Numbered from the stretch's first letter, positions 18,301 through 26,249 are shown. The stretch: DNA of 64,000 nt from JBKPCD01 sp046727175 (GCA_046727175.1 JBKPCD010000144.1:25492-89491), one strand, 5' to 3'. The notes: generated from the sequence alone by a model not told the origin. A program made the numbers and translations.

Positions 18301-18874
18301 CGGCGTCAACGATCAGCCGCACATCATGAACGCGATTGTCGTTTACGACGTGCCGTTCGGCGGCAGCAATCGCGTGCTGCGATCCATCGTGAGCGGCTGG
18401 CAGCTGTCCGGCATCACGCAATTCCGATCGGGACGTCCGCTCGGCTCGATTGGCGCGAGCTGCAACCTGCCGAGTGCCGGCACCTGCTATGCCGACTTCA
18501 ATCCGAGCTTCTCGGGCCCTGTGCGGATCAACGGCGACTACGGCGACGGTGACGTGCTCGGAGCGAATCCGCCGTCGTACATCGATCGCGACGCCTTCGT
18601 TTCTCCGGCAGCGTTCACGTTCGGCAACACGCCGCGGACGCTCGCGTTCGGATTGAGGAACCCGAACGTGTGGAATCAGGATCTCGCCGTGCGGCGCACG
18701 TTCCACGTAGCGGGGACCGTCAAGCTCCGTCTGGGCGCCGAAGTCTTCAACGTGTTCAACACAGTCGTCTTCGGCGGGATTCAGACGAACATCACCAATG
18801 CGAACTTCGGGCGCGTCAGCTCGCAAACCAACGCGCCGCGCGTTGGACAGTTGACAGTCAAGGTCGACTTCTGA
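15314..18874 (+). CDS. TonB-dependent receptor with carboxypeptidase-regulatory-like N-domain
   Basis: 1,186 residues. ATG at 15314, six bases after AGGAGG; an in-frame start at 15257 has no such site. Residues ~6-33 are encoded by a GC-rich palindromic element and are arginine-rich; the signal peptide core follows at ~34-56 (LARLIALIALMSVALPA, cleavage after AAA). Residues ~60-145 form a carboxypeptidase-regulatory-like beta sandwich (GTVLDPSGAALPGATVTATN), then a plug region (QEVTVSAQPLQLSTADARLG) and an outer-membrane barrel ending in QLTVKVDF with terminal Phe. This is the long acidobacterial 'Oar-like' type thought to import large carbon compounds; the ligand is unknown. No SusD-like partner is present. 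Downstream is a hairpin without a T-run. Confidence 0.93.
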   Translation: MRIKPSRGASPRRTTHRRRSRGPVVAAPLRRGAFLARLIALIALMSVALPARPAAAQIGGSGSIQGTVLDPSGAALPGATVTATNVATGVETTRATTDAGVYALSPLPPGEYKVTVTLDGFQTFVQEHVIVDALAVVGLNPKLTVGGVTQEVTVSAQPLQLSTADARLGQTIRNEVYTSLPLVMNTGGPRDPTAFMFLMPGVQSVGRWGNVMGGQDFTNDTYVEGVPITNSVVQGEGRNLSFGISVEAVDQFQVETSGTAVMYNGQGASNYVVKSGTNQWRGSGFEFFRNKALDARPFFAAAKPDDDQHEYGFTLGGPIRKNRMFVFVAYDGYRDRRQTPTTLVSIPTAAQRNGDFSALPVAIYDPSTTRPNPNGTGFIRDPFPGNIIPADRISPISRYFQSFLPSPTNAALQNNYLGGNLPIGFDNRNVTIKVDWHPSARHQASVLFAHGKRSQATPFRGGTNPQTYLPLPYTETRLVEEIPTTAQVKHTYVMRSSMLNQFSVGFSRLAVPIANATIDGRYPQQAGLRGLPPGEADSSFPEIAFAGPNPPTQWRGTDARAFTEYLNNYTLQDNVQWLHGKHAVTFGFQAQRMDANERERTYGSLATFGFSNVQTAGFASNGTLLTTTGSSYASFLLGELNATNVIEDSQVATSGRFYTYAWWAQDDYKVTPRLALNLGLRYDILKPYSEVYDRWSFLNATLPNPVASGYGGAIQFAGSGDASCHCQTPIATYYGAIGPRIGAAYSLNSRLVLRGSYGTMYSRRGAVGGRAGARNGTGTLGFSANASFPSPDGFTPAYNWTNGVPSYAKPPFFDPGLNAGFTTTIPTGGGVTYGDPEIGGRPPRYQNWNGGVQYALTPTMSVGVAYAGSHGDFLGGSGRGYWSNQLDPKYLALGNLLQQRASAATIAAALAIVPDVRLPFANFSGTIAQMLRPFPQYSGVTDVYGDVASSNYHSLQLTLEQRRLKGVVVNFNYTYSRTEDNLAWRSGYLIDQDWAVGVNDQPHIMNAIVVYDVPFGGSNRVLRSIVSGWQLSGITQFRSGRPLGSIGASCNLPSAGTCYADFNPSFSGPVRINGDYGDGDVLGANPPSYIDRDAFVSPAAFTFGNTPRTLAFGLRNPNVWNQDLAVRRTFHVAGTVKLRLGAEVFNVFNTVVFGGIQTNITNANFGRVSSQTNAPRVGQLTVKVDF
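15331..15412 (+). repeat. GC-rich modular palindromic element, copy 2, inserted in frame in a coding region
   Basis: The modules CCGGGGGGCTTCGCCCCGCC, CCCATCGCCGTCGCTCGCGG and CGCTCCGCTCCGGCGCGGCG follow one another. The first is itself a hairpin (GGGGCTTCGCCCC). The element begins 17 bases after the receptor ATG and contributes about 27 codons without a stop or frameshift. It is shorter than the 163-bp copy at 53800-53962 because the interior hairpins are missing. Confidence 0.85.
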
Positions 18875-18889
18875 CCAGACCGTGGGTTC

Positions 18890-18915
18890 GGGAGCCGTCG
18901 CGCCGGGCGGCTCCC
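18890..18915 (+). terminator. GC-rich hairpin downstream of the TonB receptor
   Basis: GGGAGCCG at 18890-18897 pairs with CGGCTCCC at 18908-18915 across a 10-base loop, 16 bases after the receptor stop. There is no T-tract, so it may be a non-canonical terminator or an mRNA 3'-end stabiliser. Confidence 0.5.
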
Positions 18916-19267
18916 CCCGACTGACAGAATTGTGCGTACGCTGCCAGATTCTGCTGATTATCTCCGGTTTTTGCGCTCATTCCGGCGCCCTCACCGTCGC
19001 TTTAAATGTCCATGAACTGCTGAGAAAGATTCTGCGTGCCGGATCTGGCAGTCGGTTTGAAGGGACATCAGTCACGTTCGATGTCGGCCATCTGATTCTG
19101 GACGCCGAGCATCATCACCCGGCGACCCACGAGCTCGGGGGAGTATGGTTACGACCTTTCCGAGTGGCGACGGTCCCAAACCGACCGCGCGGAGTTTGCG
19201 CGGTGAGGTGGGAGAACGCACACTCGACACGGACGGTGAGACGGACGTAAGGTTGCTTCGAGCGCGT
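18916..19267. other. Leader region of the acyltransferase gene
   Basis: No gene is recognised before the acyltransferase. An inverted pair CTGCCAGAT (about 18939) and ATCTGGCAG (about 19041) lies ~95 bp apart and could be a regulator-binding or looping site. The frame of the acyltransferase is open from an ATG at 19145, so part of this stretch may be coding. Confidence 0.35.
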
Positions 19268-20065
19268 ATGCCCCCCGGCGGCGGTCCCGACCCCGGTTCC
19301 AATCTATCGGCCGTTTACGACGAACATTTCAGCGTCGTCCCCGCGAACACGCCCGACCTTCTCGACGCCGCGTACGCGCTGCGATATCAGGTCTACTGCG
19401 TGGAACACGCGTTCGAGGATCCGGCGCAGCAAACGGGCGACCGCGAGAGGGACCACTACGACGCGCACTCGGTCCACGCCGTGCTCGTGTCGAAACGAAC
19501 CGGCGCGGTCGTCGGGTGTGTTCGTCTGATTCTTCCAGCCACGGGTCTAGGCGATCCAGGGAGTGCTCGTGCGCCTTTCGCCAACAGCGACCAAGCTCTG
19601 CCGATACGACGTCTTTTGAGCGCCCAGGATCGCCAACGGCTCGATACGTACCCGCGAGAGCGAACAGCGGAAATCTCCCGCTACGCGATCTCCAAGATGT
19701 TCAGGCGCCGCGAGGGAGAAAGCCTGTACGCCGACGTGCACATGGGCGACCTTCAGGCCAACGATGCCCGCCGCCTCGCGCCGCACGTGAGCCTCGGACT
19801 CATCAGGGGCGTGGGCAAGCTGGCCGCGTATCACGGGATCACCAACGTCTGCGCGGCGATGGCGCCTCCACTCCTGCGGCTGCTCGAGCGCTTCGGTCTC
19901 GTGTTCGAGCGGCTCGGCCCAGCGATCGAGTATCACGGCCTGCGGCAGCCGTGCATCGCGAATTGCGAAGCGCTCCTCGCGGGCCTGGAGCACCGCAATC
20001 CGGATTATTACCGTGTTGTTGCGAAGGAATACCGCGGAGTGAGCGTTCCGAAGCCCGCGAATTAG
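19268..20065 (+). CDS. PEP-CTERM/exosortase-associated-type acyltransferase (GNAT, autoinducer-synthase-like)
   Basis: 265 residues from the ATG at 19268. An ATG at 19145 would add 41 poorly structured residues; neither start has a well-spaced ribosome-binding site, and the family normally begins shortly before the YDEHFSVVPANTPDLLDAAY block, favouring 19268. Hallmarks are LRYQVYCVEHAFED near residue 40, RERDHYDAHSVHAVL, VGCVRLILP, the LPIRRLL / ERTAEISRYAISKMFRRR region and VCAAMAPPLLRLLERFGL with GPAIEYHGLRQPC. These match the PEP-CTERM/exosortase-associated acyltransferase family, related to LuxI/FeeM N-acyl-amino-acid synthases. It may transfer fatty acyl groups from acyl-ACP to an amine. 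No exosortase, PEP-CTERM substrate or polysaccharide gene is in the window. Confidence 0.82.
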   Translation: MPPGGGPDPGSNLSAVYDEHFSVVPANTPDLLDAAYALRYQVYCVEHAFEDPAQQTGDRERDHYDAHSVHAVLVSKRTGAVVGCVRLILPATGLGDPGSARAPFANSDQALPIRRLLSAQDRQRLDTYPRERTAEISRYAISKMFRRREGESLYADVHMGDLQANDARRLAPHVSLGLIRGVGKLAAYHGITNVCAAMAPPLLRLLERFGLVFERLGPAIEYHGLRQPCIANCEALLAGLEHRNPDYYRVVAKEYRGVSVPKPAN

Positions 20066-20070
20066 TCAGG

Positions 20071-20110
20071 CTCTGGGCTCACGGCTTTGGGCCGCGCCAA
20101 GAGCCCAGAG
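20071..20110 (+). terminator. Perfect 10-bp stem downstream of the acyltransferase gene
   Basis: CTCTGGGCTC at 20071-20080 pairs with GAGCCCAGAG at 20101-20110. The loop contains GGCTTTGGGC, a member of the word-repeat family. It begins six bases after the TAG stop and has no T-run. Plausible as a terminator built from word-repeat DNA. Confidence 0.5.
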
Positions 20111-20152
20111 TCTTCAGCCGAAAGCCTTGTTCGATCCCCACATCGGCGTAGA

Positions 20153-20170
20153 ATGCGCCACATGGCGCAT
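20153..20170 (+). promoter_or_regulatory. Palindrome covering both candidate start codons
   Basis: ATGCGCCA-CA-TGGCGCAT is a near-perfect inverted repeat that contains the ATG at 20153 and overlaps the ATG at 20162. In RNA it would form a seven-pair stem with a four-base loop, sequestering the starts; in DNA it could be an operator. Confidence 0.45.
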
Positions 20171-22357
20171 CCATGGTCTCGCCGCGATTTTCTCGAGATC
20201 ACCACTGCCGCCGGCGCATTCGCGTCGCTTGGCGCTCCTCGCGCGCCGGCGATCGGTGCCGCGACAGCGGCGGCACAGACGCCCGGCGCGGAAGGCTGGT
20301 TCGACACGCCGATGCGCTGGGTGCAGCTCACGCTCGTCGAGAACGATCCCGGCCGCTTCGACCCGCAGTTCTGGCTCGATTACTTTCGCCGGCTCCACGC
20401 CGACGCGGCCACGCTCAGCGCCGGCGGGATCGTCGCCTACTATCCCACGGACATTCCCCTGCATCATCGAAGCGCGTGGTTGGGGACGAGCGATCCGTTC
20501 GGGGCGCTCGTTGCCGGCTGCCGCGCGCTCGGGATGCGCGTCGTCGCGCGAACGGATCCGCATGCGGTTCGTGAGGACGTCCGCGTCGCGCACCCGGATT
20601 GGATTGCGGTCACGCGAAGCGGCGAGCCGCTGCGGCATTGGGCCAATCGCGATCTCTGGGTGACCTGCGCGCTCGGCCCGTACAACTTCGATTTCATGGA
20701 CCAGGTCCATCGCGAGATCGTGTCGAAGTACAAGGTCGACGGGATCTTCTCGAACCGCTGGGCGCCGCAGGGAGGCGACTGTTTCTGCGTTCACTGCCAG
20801 GAGAACTTCAGGAACGCGACCGGCGGCGAGCTCCCGCGTACGACTGACGCGCGGGATCCGGCGCGGCGCCGATTCATCGAGTGGCGCAAGGCACGGCTGA
20901 CCGATCTCTGGAAGCGCTGGGACGCGACGGTGCGCGCGGCAAACCCCGAAGCGCGGTTCATTCCGAACGGGCCGCCGGATCTGAAGACGGCGGGCGAGCT
21001 CGCTGCGATTCAGTTCACGGACAATCAAGCGCGCCGCGGGCTCAGTCCGCCCTGGGCAAATGGCCGGCGAGCGAAGGAGTACCGGTCGGTGATGGGCCGT
21101 CGACCGATTGGCGGCATCTTCAGCGTTGGCCTCGAAGAGCCATACCGGTGGAAAGACTCGGTCCAGAGCGAACCCGAGATTCGGCTGTGGGTCGCCGAAG
21201 GCACGGCAAATGGCATGCGCCCCTGGGTGACGAAGTTCTCCGGCGTGTTGTACGACAAGCGCTGGCTGCCTGCGGTCGAACGGATGTATCAATGGCACTT
21301 CAGTCACGAGCGATATCTCCGCAACGAGGCTGCGCTCGCGCGCGTTGCCCTGCTTCACTCCGAGCAGACGGCGACCTACTATCCCGGCATCACACAAGGC
21401 GATCGTCACGAAGATCACATGCTCGGGATGTACCACGCGCTCGTCGAGGCCCGAGTGCCGTTCGAGTTCGTGCACGAGGCGTTCCTCACGCCGGAACGGC
21501 TCGACCCGTTCAGGCTATTGATCCTCGCGGACGCGGCGGCGCTGTCCGACCCGCAGTGCGACGCCATCCGTCAGTACGTCAAACGTGGCGGGAGCATCCT
21601 CGCGACGTTTGCCACATCGTTGTTCGACGAAACCGGCCAACGTCGATCCGACTTCGGGCTCGCTGATCTGTTCGGGGTGTCGTTCGGCGGGCGAATCGAG
21701 GGGCCGATGCAGAACTCGTATCTGAGCCTCGACGAGGAGGGTGCGGGACGACGTCACCCGCTCCTCGACGGGTTCGAGGACGCGTCGCGGATCATTAACG
21801 GCGTGTTCCGCATCGAGGTAAAGCCGACCCGAGACTTTCCGTCTCCGATCACCCTTATCCCGACGTATCCCGATCTTCCGATGGAGGACGTGTATCCACG
21901 CGTGCCGCATACCGACACGCGCGAGGTGTACCTGACCCAGGCAGGTCAGAGTCGCGTCATCTATATACCGTGGGACATCGATCGGACGTTCTGGGAAGTC
22001 ATGTCGGTCGACCACGGCCGGCTGTTGCGCAATGCCGTGAAATGGGCGGTGAACGAAACGGCTCCTGTCGAGATCGACGGCCCGGGGCTGCTCGACGTCA
22101 CGATCTGGCGGCAGCGCGCCTCGATGACGGTACACCTCGTCAACCTGACGAATCCGATGATGATGAAGGGACCGCTGCGTGAGGTGATCCCGATCGGACC
22201 GTTTCATGCGCGAATCCGAATTCCTTCGGGAACCAAGCCGAAGAGCGTGCGGCTGCTGACAGCAGGAACATCGGCGCGCCTCGAAGAAGCAGGAGGAGTG
22301 GTCACGTTGACGGTGCCGTCAGTGGACGTTCACGAAGTAATAGCGATCGACTTGTGA
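20153..22357 (+). CDS. Tat-exported glycoside-hydrolase-like protein (GHL6-type barrel plus GATase-like domain)
   Basis: 734 residues from the ATG at 20153; ATG 20162 is also possible. The Tat signal is WSRRDFLEITTAAGAFASLG. Residues ~60-390 look like a TIM-barrel glycosidase: PMRWVQLTLVENDP, FWLDYFRRLHADAATLSAGG, GMRVVARTDPHAVRE, YNFDFMDQVHREIVSKYKVDGIFSNRW and the cysteine pair in CFCVHCQENF. Residues ~400-620 resemble a beta-galactosidase-type trimerisation/GATase fold (LLILADAAALSDPQCDAIRQ YVKRGGSILATF), and the C-terminus is a small beta domain. This arrangement suits the hypothetical glycosyl hydrolase 6 group; the activity is not established. Tat export implies a cofactor or folding before export. 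No ribosome-binding site is visible; see the start-codon palindrome. Confidence 0.8.
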   Translation: MRHMAHPWSRRDFLEITTAAGAFASLGAPRAPAIGAATAAAQTPGAEGWFDTPMRWVQLTLVENDPGRFDPQFWLDYFRRLHADAATLSAGGIVAYYPTDIPLHHRSAWLGTSDPFGALVAGCRALGMRVVARTDPHAVREDVRVAHPDWIAVTRSGEPLRHWANRDLWVTCALGPYNFDFMDQVHREIVSKYKVDGIFSNRWAPQGGDCFCVHCQENFRNATGGELPRTTDARDPARRRFIEWRKARLTDLWKRWDATVRAANPEARFIPNGPPDLKTAGELAAIQFTDNQARRGLSPPWANGRRAKEYRSVMGRRPIGGIFSVGLEEPYRWKDSVQSEPEIRLWVAEGTANGMRPWVTKFSGVLYDKRWLPAVERMYQWHFSHERYLRNEAALARVALLHSEQTATYYPGITQGDRHEDHMLGMYHALVEARVPFEFVHEAFLTPERLDPFRLLILADAAALSDPQCDAIRQYVKRGGSILATFATSLFDETGQRRSDFGLADLFGVSFGGRIEGPMQNSYLSLDEEGAGRRHPLLDGFEDASRIINGVFRIEVKPTRDFPSPITLIPTYPDLPMEDVYPRVPHTDTREVYLTQAGQSRVIYIPWDIDRTFWEVMSVDHGRLLRNAVKWAVNETAPVEIDGPGLLDVTIWRQRASMTVHLVNLTNPMMMKGPLREVIPIGPFHARIRIPSGTKPKSVRLLTAGTSARLEEAGGVVTLTVPSVDVHEVIAIDL

Positions 22358-22370
22358 TGGCACCGCTTGA

Positions 22371-22465
22371 CAGGAGACCAGGAGATCAGGAGGACATCTT
22401 CTGGAACTCTTGTTGTTGGCCTTCGTGGCCTTGGTGGTCTTCGTGCGGTCGCCGTCGGCGCGTGA
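22371..22465. repeat. Word-repeat DNA: CAGGAGA(C/T) run followed by GGCCTTCGTGGCC run
   Basis: ACAGGAGACCAGGAGATCAGGAGGA is followed within ~40 bases by TTGGCCTTCGTGGCCTTGGTGGTCTTCGTG, a degenerate 9-bp tandem (GGCCTTsGT) of a second family. The stretch separates the convergent stops of the glycosidase-like gene and the AAA+ ATPase gene. Confidence 0.6.
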
Positions 22466-22495
22466 CTGTGAAAGTCCTTCGAGTTGCAGCACATG

Positions 22496-23929
22496 CTAGT
22501 GTGCGGACGGGTCGGGCCGATCGGTAATCTGCAGCCGGGCGCCCAAAAGACTGCGCGTGAGAGGTCCGCCGTCGAAAACGAGCTCGTGGAGCGCCGCTGT
22601 GACGTGACGATCGTCGATCTCGCCATCATCGCGATCGTCGAGCGCGAGCAGCGCCGCTCGCCTCATCAACTCGCGCATGAAGGCCGCACTTGCTCCTGCG
22701 GTCTGTGCCACGACCGCGTGCCACGACGTAACCGACACGTTCAATCCGCGCGCGTAGAGATCGATCAGACGCCGTCGGCACTCCGCATCGGGAAGCGGAA
22801 TCTCAATGGCGAGATCGATCCGCCCCGGTCGCGACGCCAACGCCGGCTCGAGAATATCGGGCCGATTGGTGGTCAGCAGGAACAGCACATCGGCATCATC
22901 CTGCAATCCGTCCATCTGGTTCAGGAGCTCATAGAGGAGCGGATTGCACATCGTCGCGGGATGGGACCGCTGCTCCGCGATCAGGTCGACATCCTCCAGC
23001 AGCACGGTCGCCGGCTGCAGCACGCGAGCCATGGCACACGCCGGACGAAGCAGCCCGAGCTCGGGGCCGGCCAGCAGCAGGACCGTACGGTCGCGCATCT
23101 GCGACGAGAGATACATCGCGGTCAATGTCTTCCCCGTCCCGGGCGGGCCGTAGAGCAGCATTCCCCGGCGGAGGTGACGGCCGGCGGCACGCAGGCGATC
23201 GCGCAATTCCGCAAAACGAATCGTCTGCCGTTCGATCCGTTCCAGGAGACCCGCGGGGAGAATGATCTGATCGCGAGCGATTGTCGGGAGCCTGTGAAAC
23301 TGTACGCTCAGCTCACCGTGACCTCCTTGCCCAAGCTGCAACACGCGGCTTCGATAAATGTTTCGCTCGCGCATCGCGCGCCTGATGGCAGCGAGCACAC
23401 GGTCGGCGACAGCTCGATCGCGCGCCATGACTTCTAGCGAAACCTGGCGACGATGGCCGAAATCGCTCGGACCGCGGAGCAGCAAGGCGATCCGCTCGTC
23501 GTCGTCGCGAATCAGATAGAGCCCGCGCTGAACGCAGGTCACGACCTCGCCCTCCTGCAGATCCAGGTTGACGTACTGGACCGGCCCGTCGGTGACGGCG
23601 GTCGGCGAGGCGGCACTCATCCGCGCGAGCAGCTGCGCGAACGTGATCTCCATCCACTGCACGTCGCTCGATACGCCGATGAGCTCCGCCGAACGGCCGT
23701 TCGACGCCAAGTACCTCTCTACGGCCAGGTGCAGGTTCGGATGCTCGTGTGCCTCGAAGGACTCCGTGACGATCGGGAAAGTCTTCACGTCGCCATCGAA
23801 ATGCGCGAGGAGGGCACGCAACACCGACGGCGGCTCCGCCGATGCCTGGGCGGCTGCTTCCTGCAAAGACGTGAGAAACGCCGCGCCGAACGCTTTCATC
23901 GACTCCGGATCGTTCTGATCGCCAACCAT
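22496..23929 (-). CDS. AAA+ ATPase (ATPase domain of FtsH/Vps4-like class with N-terminal substrate domain)
   Basis: 477 residues from the ATG at 23929; the longer open frame to 24013 would need a TTG start within promoter-like DNA. Residues ~1-230 are a mixed alpha/beta domain of unknown fold (EHPNLHLAVERYLASNGRSA; VQYVNLDLQEGEVVTCVQRG). Residues ~255-470 carry Walker A GPPGTGKT (261-268), Walker B VLLEDVD (Asp313), sensor-1 LFLLTTNRPDIL and the arginine-finger region ALASRPGRID. The AAA module resembles classical remodelling ATPases; there is no protease or membrane domain. Stand-alone cytoplasmic unfoldase or assembly factor is the inference. A TATACT box lies on this strand about 32 bases upstream of the ATG. 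Confidence 0.88.
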   Translation of the reverse strand: MVGDQNDPESMKAFGAAFLTSLQEAAAQASAEPPSVLRALLAHFDGDVKTFPIVTESFEAHEHPNLHLAVERYLASNGRSAELIGVSSDVQWMEITFAQLLARMSAASPTAVTDGPVQYVNLDLQEGEVVTCVQRGLYLIRDDDERIALLLRGPSDFGHRRQVSLEVMARDRAVADRVLAAIRRAMRERNIYRSRVLQLGQGGHGELSVQFHRLPTIARDQIILPAGLLERIERQTIRFAELRDRLRAAGRHLRRGMLLYGPPGTGKTLTAMYLSSQMRDRTVLLLAGPELGLLRPACAMARVLQPATVLLEDVDLIAEQRSHPATMCNPLLYELLNQMDGLQDDADVLFLLTTNRPDILEPALASRPGRIDLAIEIPLPDAECRRRLIDLYARGLNVSVTSWHAVVAQTAGASAAFMRELMRRAALLALDDRDDGEIDDRHVTAALHELVFDGGPLTRSLLGARLQITDRPDPSAH

Positions 23930-23960
23930 ATGGTTCGCTCGAGAGCAGGTCCGAACGGGC

Positions 23961-23966
23961 AGTATA
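23961..23966 (-). promoter_or_regulatory. Possible -10 box (TATACT) for the AAA+ ATPase gene
   Basis: TATACT on the minus strand, 31 bases before the ATG at 23929. No good -35 hexamer is seen 17 bases further upstream, so the assignment is weak. Confidence 0.3.
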
Positions 23967-24013
23967 GGCCGGGTCTCGCCGATCGTGACCGTGATAACCT
24001 TCTCGCCGCACAA

Positions 24014-24146
24014 CTAGCGAGGCTCCGCCTGAGACCGTCCAGGCTCCGCCTCGCTAGATTGCATCGCTTGATTACGCCGCGCTGCCGCGCGGACGGCCTT
24101 GACCGAAAACTTGACTCAAAAACTCAGATGCGAGTCGGTCAAGGCC
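24014..24146. repeat. Three consecutive inverted repeats between divergent genes
   Basis: CTAGCGAGGC (24014) pairs with GCCTCGCTAG (24057). CCGCGC-TGCC-GCGCGG occupies 24077-24092. GGCCTTGACCGA (24095-24106) is perfectly repeated inverted as TCGGTCAAGGCC (24135-24146). The last ends 27 bases before the ATG at 24173, so it lies in the presumed leader of the TolB-like gene. It could be an operator set, a structured leader or palindromic repeat debris. Confidence 0.65.
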
Positions 24147-24172
24147 TCTCGTCTCCAGCAACGGAGTGCGTC

Positions 24173-25741
24173 ATGAGGAACTCCTTCCTGTTCGGCTCGG
24201 TTGCTGCGTGTCTGTTCGCGGCATCGGCGATTCGCGCACGCGCCCTCGACGCGGAGCCGCTCGGCATCTTCACCGACCACGGCGACGTCGGCGTTCCGTC
24301 GACAATCGGCCCTGGCTCGTCGTCCTACGATCCGGTCGCGAAGACCTACACGATCATCGGCGGCGGCGAGAACATGTGGAGCTCCTCGGATCACTTCCAT
24401 TACGTGTGGAAGAAGGTCTCGGGTGATCTGACGCTGGACGCAACGATCGAATTCGGCGAAGGCAGCGGCGCCGGCACCCCGGAACCTCATCGGAAGGCGT
24501 GCCTCGTCCTCCGTCAGACACTCGATCGCGACGCTGTCTACGCTGACGCCGCAACGCACGGCGACGGGCTGACGTCACTCCAGTGGCGCGACACAACCGG
24601 CGGTGCCACCCACGAGGTGCAATCGGACGCGATCGGTCCGAAACGTATCCGGGTCGAGAAGCGCGGCATGTACGTGTCGATGTCGATTGCTGCGGCCGGA
24701 GAAGAGCTCCATCCGGCCGGTGGATCCGCGAAGGTCGAGCTCACGGGCGAGTTCTACGTCGGCCTCGCCGTCTCGGCGCACCACGCGGGCCGTCTCGAGA
24801 AAGTGACCTTCTCGGACGTTCAGCTGGGAACACCTCCTCCTGCAACCGGGGCGACCACCTTGATCAATACGCTCGAAACGATCAGCCTCCGATCGAAGGA
24901 TCGTCGTGTCGCGTACGTCGTCACGCAGCCCGGCCGCATCGAAGCGCCGAACTGGTTCCCTGACGCGACGAACACGTTGTACTTCAACACCGGTGGCAAG
25001 CTGTACAAAGTACAGGCTGATCCGCCAGGTGCCGCTCGGAACTCCAACAGGGTGAGCGTCCCTCAGCCTGTCGACCTCGGCATTCTCACGCGGATCAACA
25101 ATGACCACGGCGTGACGACCGATGGCAAGTTCTGGGCGATCAGCGATCAATCACAAACGATCAATGGCCAGCGGCCCTCCCTCATTTACACGGTTCCTGT
25201 CGGCGGCGGCCCAGCCAAACGCGTCACTGAACAGGGCCCATCGTATTTTCACGGCTGGTCGCCGGACGGAACGCGGCTCGCGTACTGCGCGCAGCGCAAC
25301 GGTAACTTCGATGTGTATACGATCGCCGCGGACGGCGGGCCGGAGACGCGCCTGACGACCGCTGAGGGGAAAGACGATGGCCCCGAGTACTCACCCGACG
25401 GGCAGTACATCTATTTCAACTCCGAGCGAAGCGGCGCGATGCAGATCTGGCGCATGAAGCCGGATGGCTCCCAGCAGGAGATGGTCACGAAAGACGACGG
25501 TGAAAACTGGTTTCCGCACATATCGCCGAACGGTCAAACGATGGTGTTCCTGACATATGAGAGGGGTGTGGGCGATCACCCCGAGAACAAGGACGTGATG
25601 CTGCGAGTCATGGACCTCAGCACCGGAAAGCTCGATGTGCTCGCGAAGCTGTTCGGAGGTCAGGGCACGATCAACGTATCCTCGTGGTCGCCGAACAGTC
25701 AGTACCTCGCGTTCGTGAGTTACCAGATCGTGCCGCAGTGA
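24173..25741 (+). CDS. Secreted TolB-like (PD40/WD40-type) beta-propeller protein with N-terminal jelly-roll domain
   Basis: 522 residues; the ATG at 24173 follows CGGAG and starts a signal peptide (MRNSFLFGSVAACLFAASAI). Upstream frame extension overlaps the divergent ATPase gene and is not coding. Residues ~40-220 resemble a DUF1349/concanavalin-like beta sandwich (GGENMWSSSDHFHYVWKKVS; FYVGLAVSAHHAG). Residues ~250-520 contain PD40 blades: FHGWSPDGTRLAYCAQRNGN, DGPEYSPDGQYIYFNSERSG, WFPHISPNGQTMVFLTYE and SSWSPNSQYLAFVSY. Such proteins are periplasmic and probably bind sugars or peptides; no catalytic signature is visible. It is transcribed alone from the hairpin-rich divergent region. Confidence 0.85.
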   Translation: MRNSFLFGSVAACLFAASAIRARALDAEPLGIFTDHGDVGVPSTIGPGSSSYDPVAKTYTIIGGGENMWSSSDHFHYVWKKVSGDLTLDATIEFGEGSGAGTPEPHRKACLVLRQTLDRDAVYADAATHGDGLTSLQWRDTTGGATHEVQSDAIGPKRIRVEKRGMYVSMSIAAAGEELHPAGGSAKVELTGEFYVGLAVSAHHAGRLEKVTFSDVQLGTPPPATGATTLINTLETISLRSKDRRVAYVVTQPGRIEAPNWFPDATNTLYFNTGGKLYKVQADPPGAARNSNRVSVPQPVDLGILTRINNDHGVTTDGKFWAISDQSQTINGQRPSLIYTVPVGGGPAKRVTEQGPSYFHGWSPDGTRLAYCAQRNGNFDVYTIAADGGPETRLTTAEGKDDGPEYSPDGQYIYFNSERSGAMQIWRMKPDGSQQEMVTKDDGENWFPHISPNGQTMVFLTYERGVGDHPENKDVMLRVMDLSTGKLDVLAKLFGGQGTINVSSWSPNSQYLAFVSYQIVPQ

Positions 25742-26249
25742 ATGACAGTGCGACGCGTGCGGCGACGCGTCAGTGATTTCTACACGACTCACCTGTTTTT
25801 CGTCGCATGTTTCGAGGCCGCGAATCGAGTAATCCTTTCGCGGTCGCGTGACGACCGCTCGACGAACGCGCCACATTCCGACGAAACGCGATACACCTGA
25901 ACGGCGCCTCGTGACACGCACGAATACAACTCAGCGTCGATCGCTCGGCACGAGCGTCCATCGGTGTCGATCTCGTGACGCTGGTACGTGCGTTGCTCCT
26001 TCGATGTGTACTGAGACCGACAGGACGCGGTAATAAGAGTGCTTTTGCGAGCCCGGCTGGAGGAATTCGCGGGCTTGCGTGGTTTGGCGTGCGCGATTCC
26101 CACAAACGCTGAAGTTCGACTGACGAGCGAGCGTCTCGCGCGTACGCGCGTGTACGCACGCAAAGAGCAGCGGTCCGCGACCGGTGTGTCGTCCGCTCCC
26201 GAAAGCGTCCGCGTCCGTGAACGTGAAGACGGTCTCAGAGGAGGTTTAG
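25742..26249. other. 508-bp upstream region without a convincing gene
   Basis: A stem GACGCGT-GCGGCG-ACGCGTC at about 25752-25771 may terminate the TolB-like gene. The rest has open frames on several strands but no domain or ribosome-binding site. A GCGCGTACGCGC palindrome occurs near 26139. The composition is less codon-like than its neighbours. The final 15 bases carry the strong AGAGGAGG site of the next gene, so this is probably a long promoter/leader. Confidence 0.5.

Noticed and set aside
19268..20065. Exosortase/PEP-CTERM export locus
   Set aside because: Only the associated-type acyltransferase is present; no exosortase, PEP-CTERM protein or response-regulator partner occurs in the window.
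23453..24172. N-terminal 240-codon extension of the TolB-like gene
   Set aside because: It is antisense to the AAA+ ATPase gene and ends at a good start (ATG 24173 with CGGAG and a signal peptide), so it is open by chance in GC-rich DNA.
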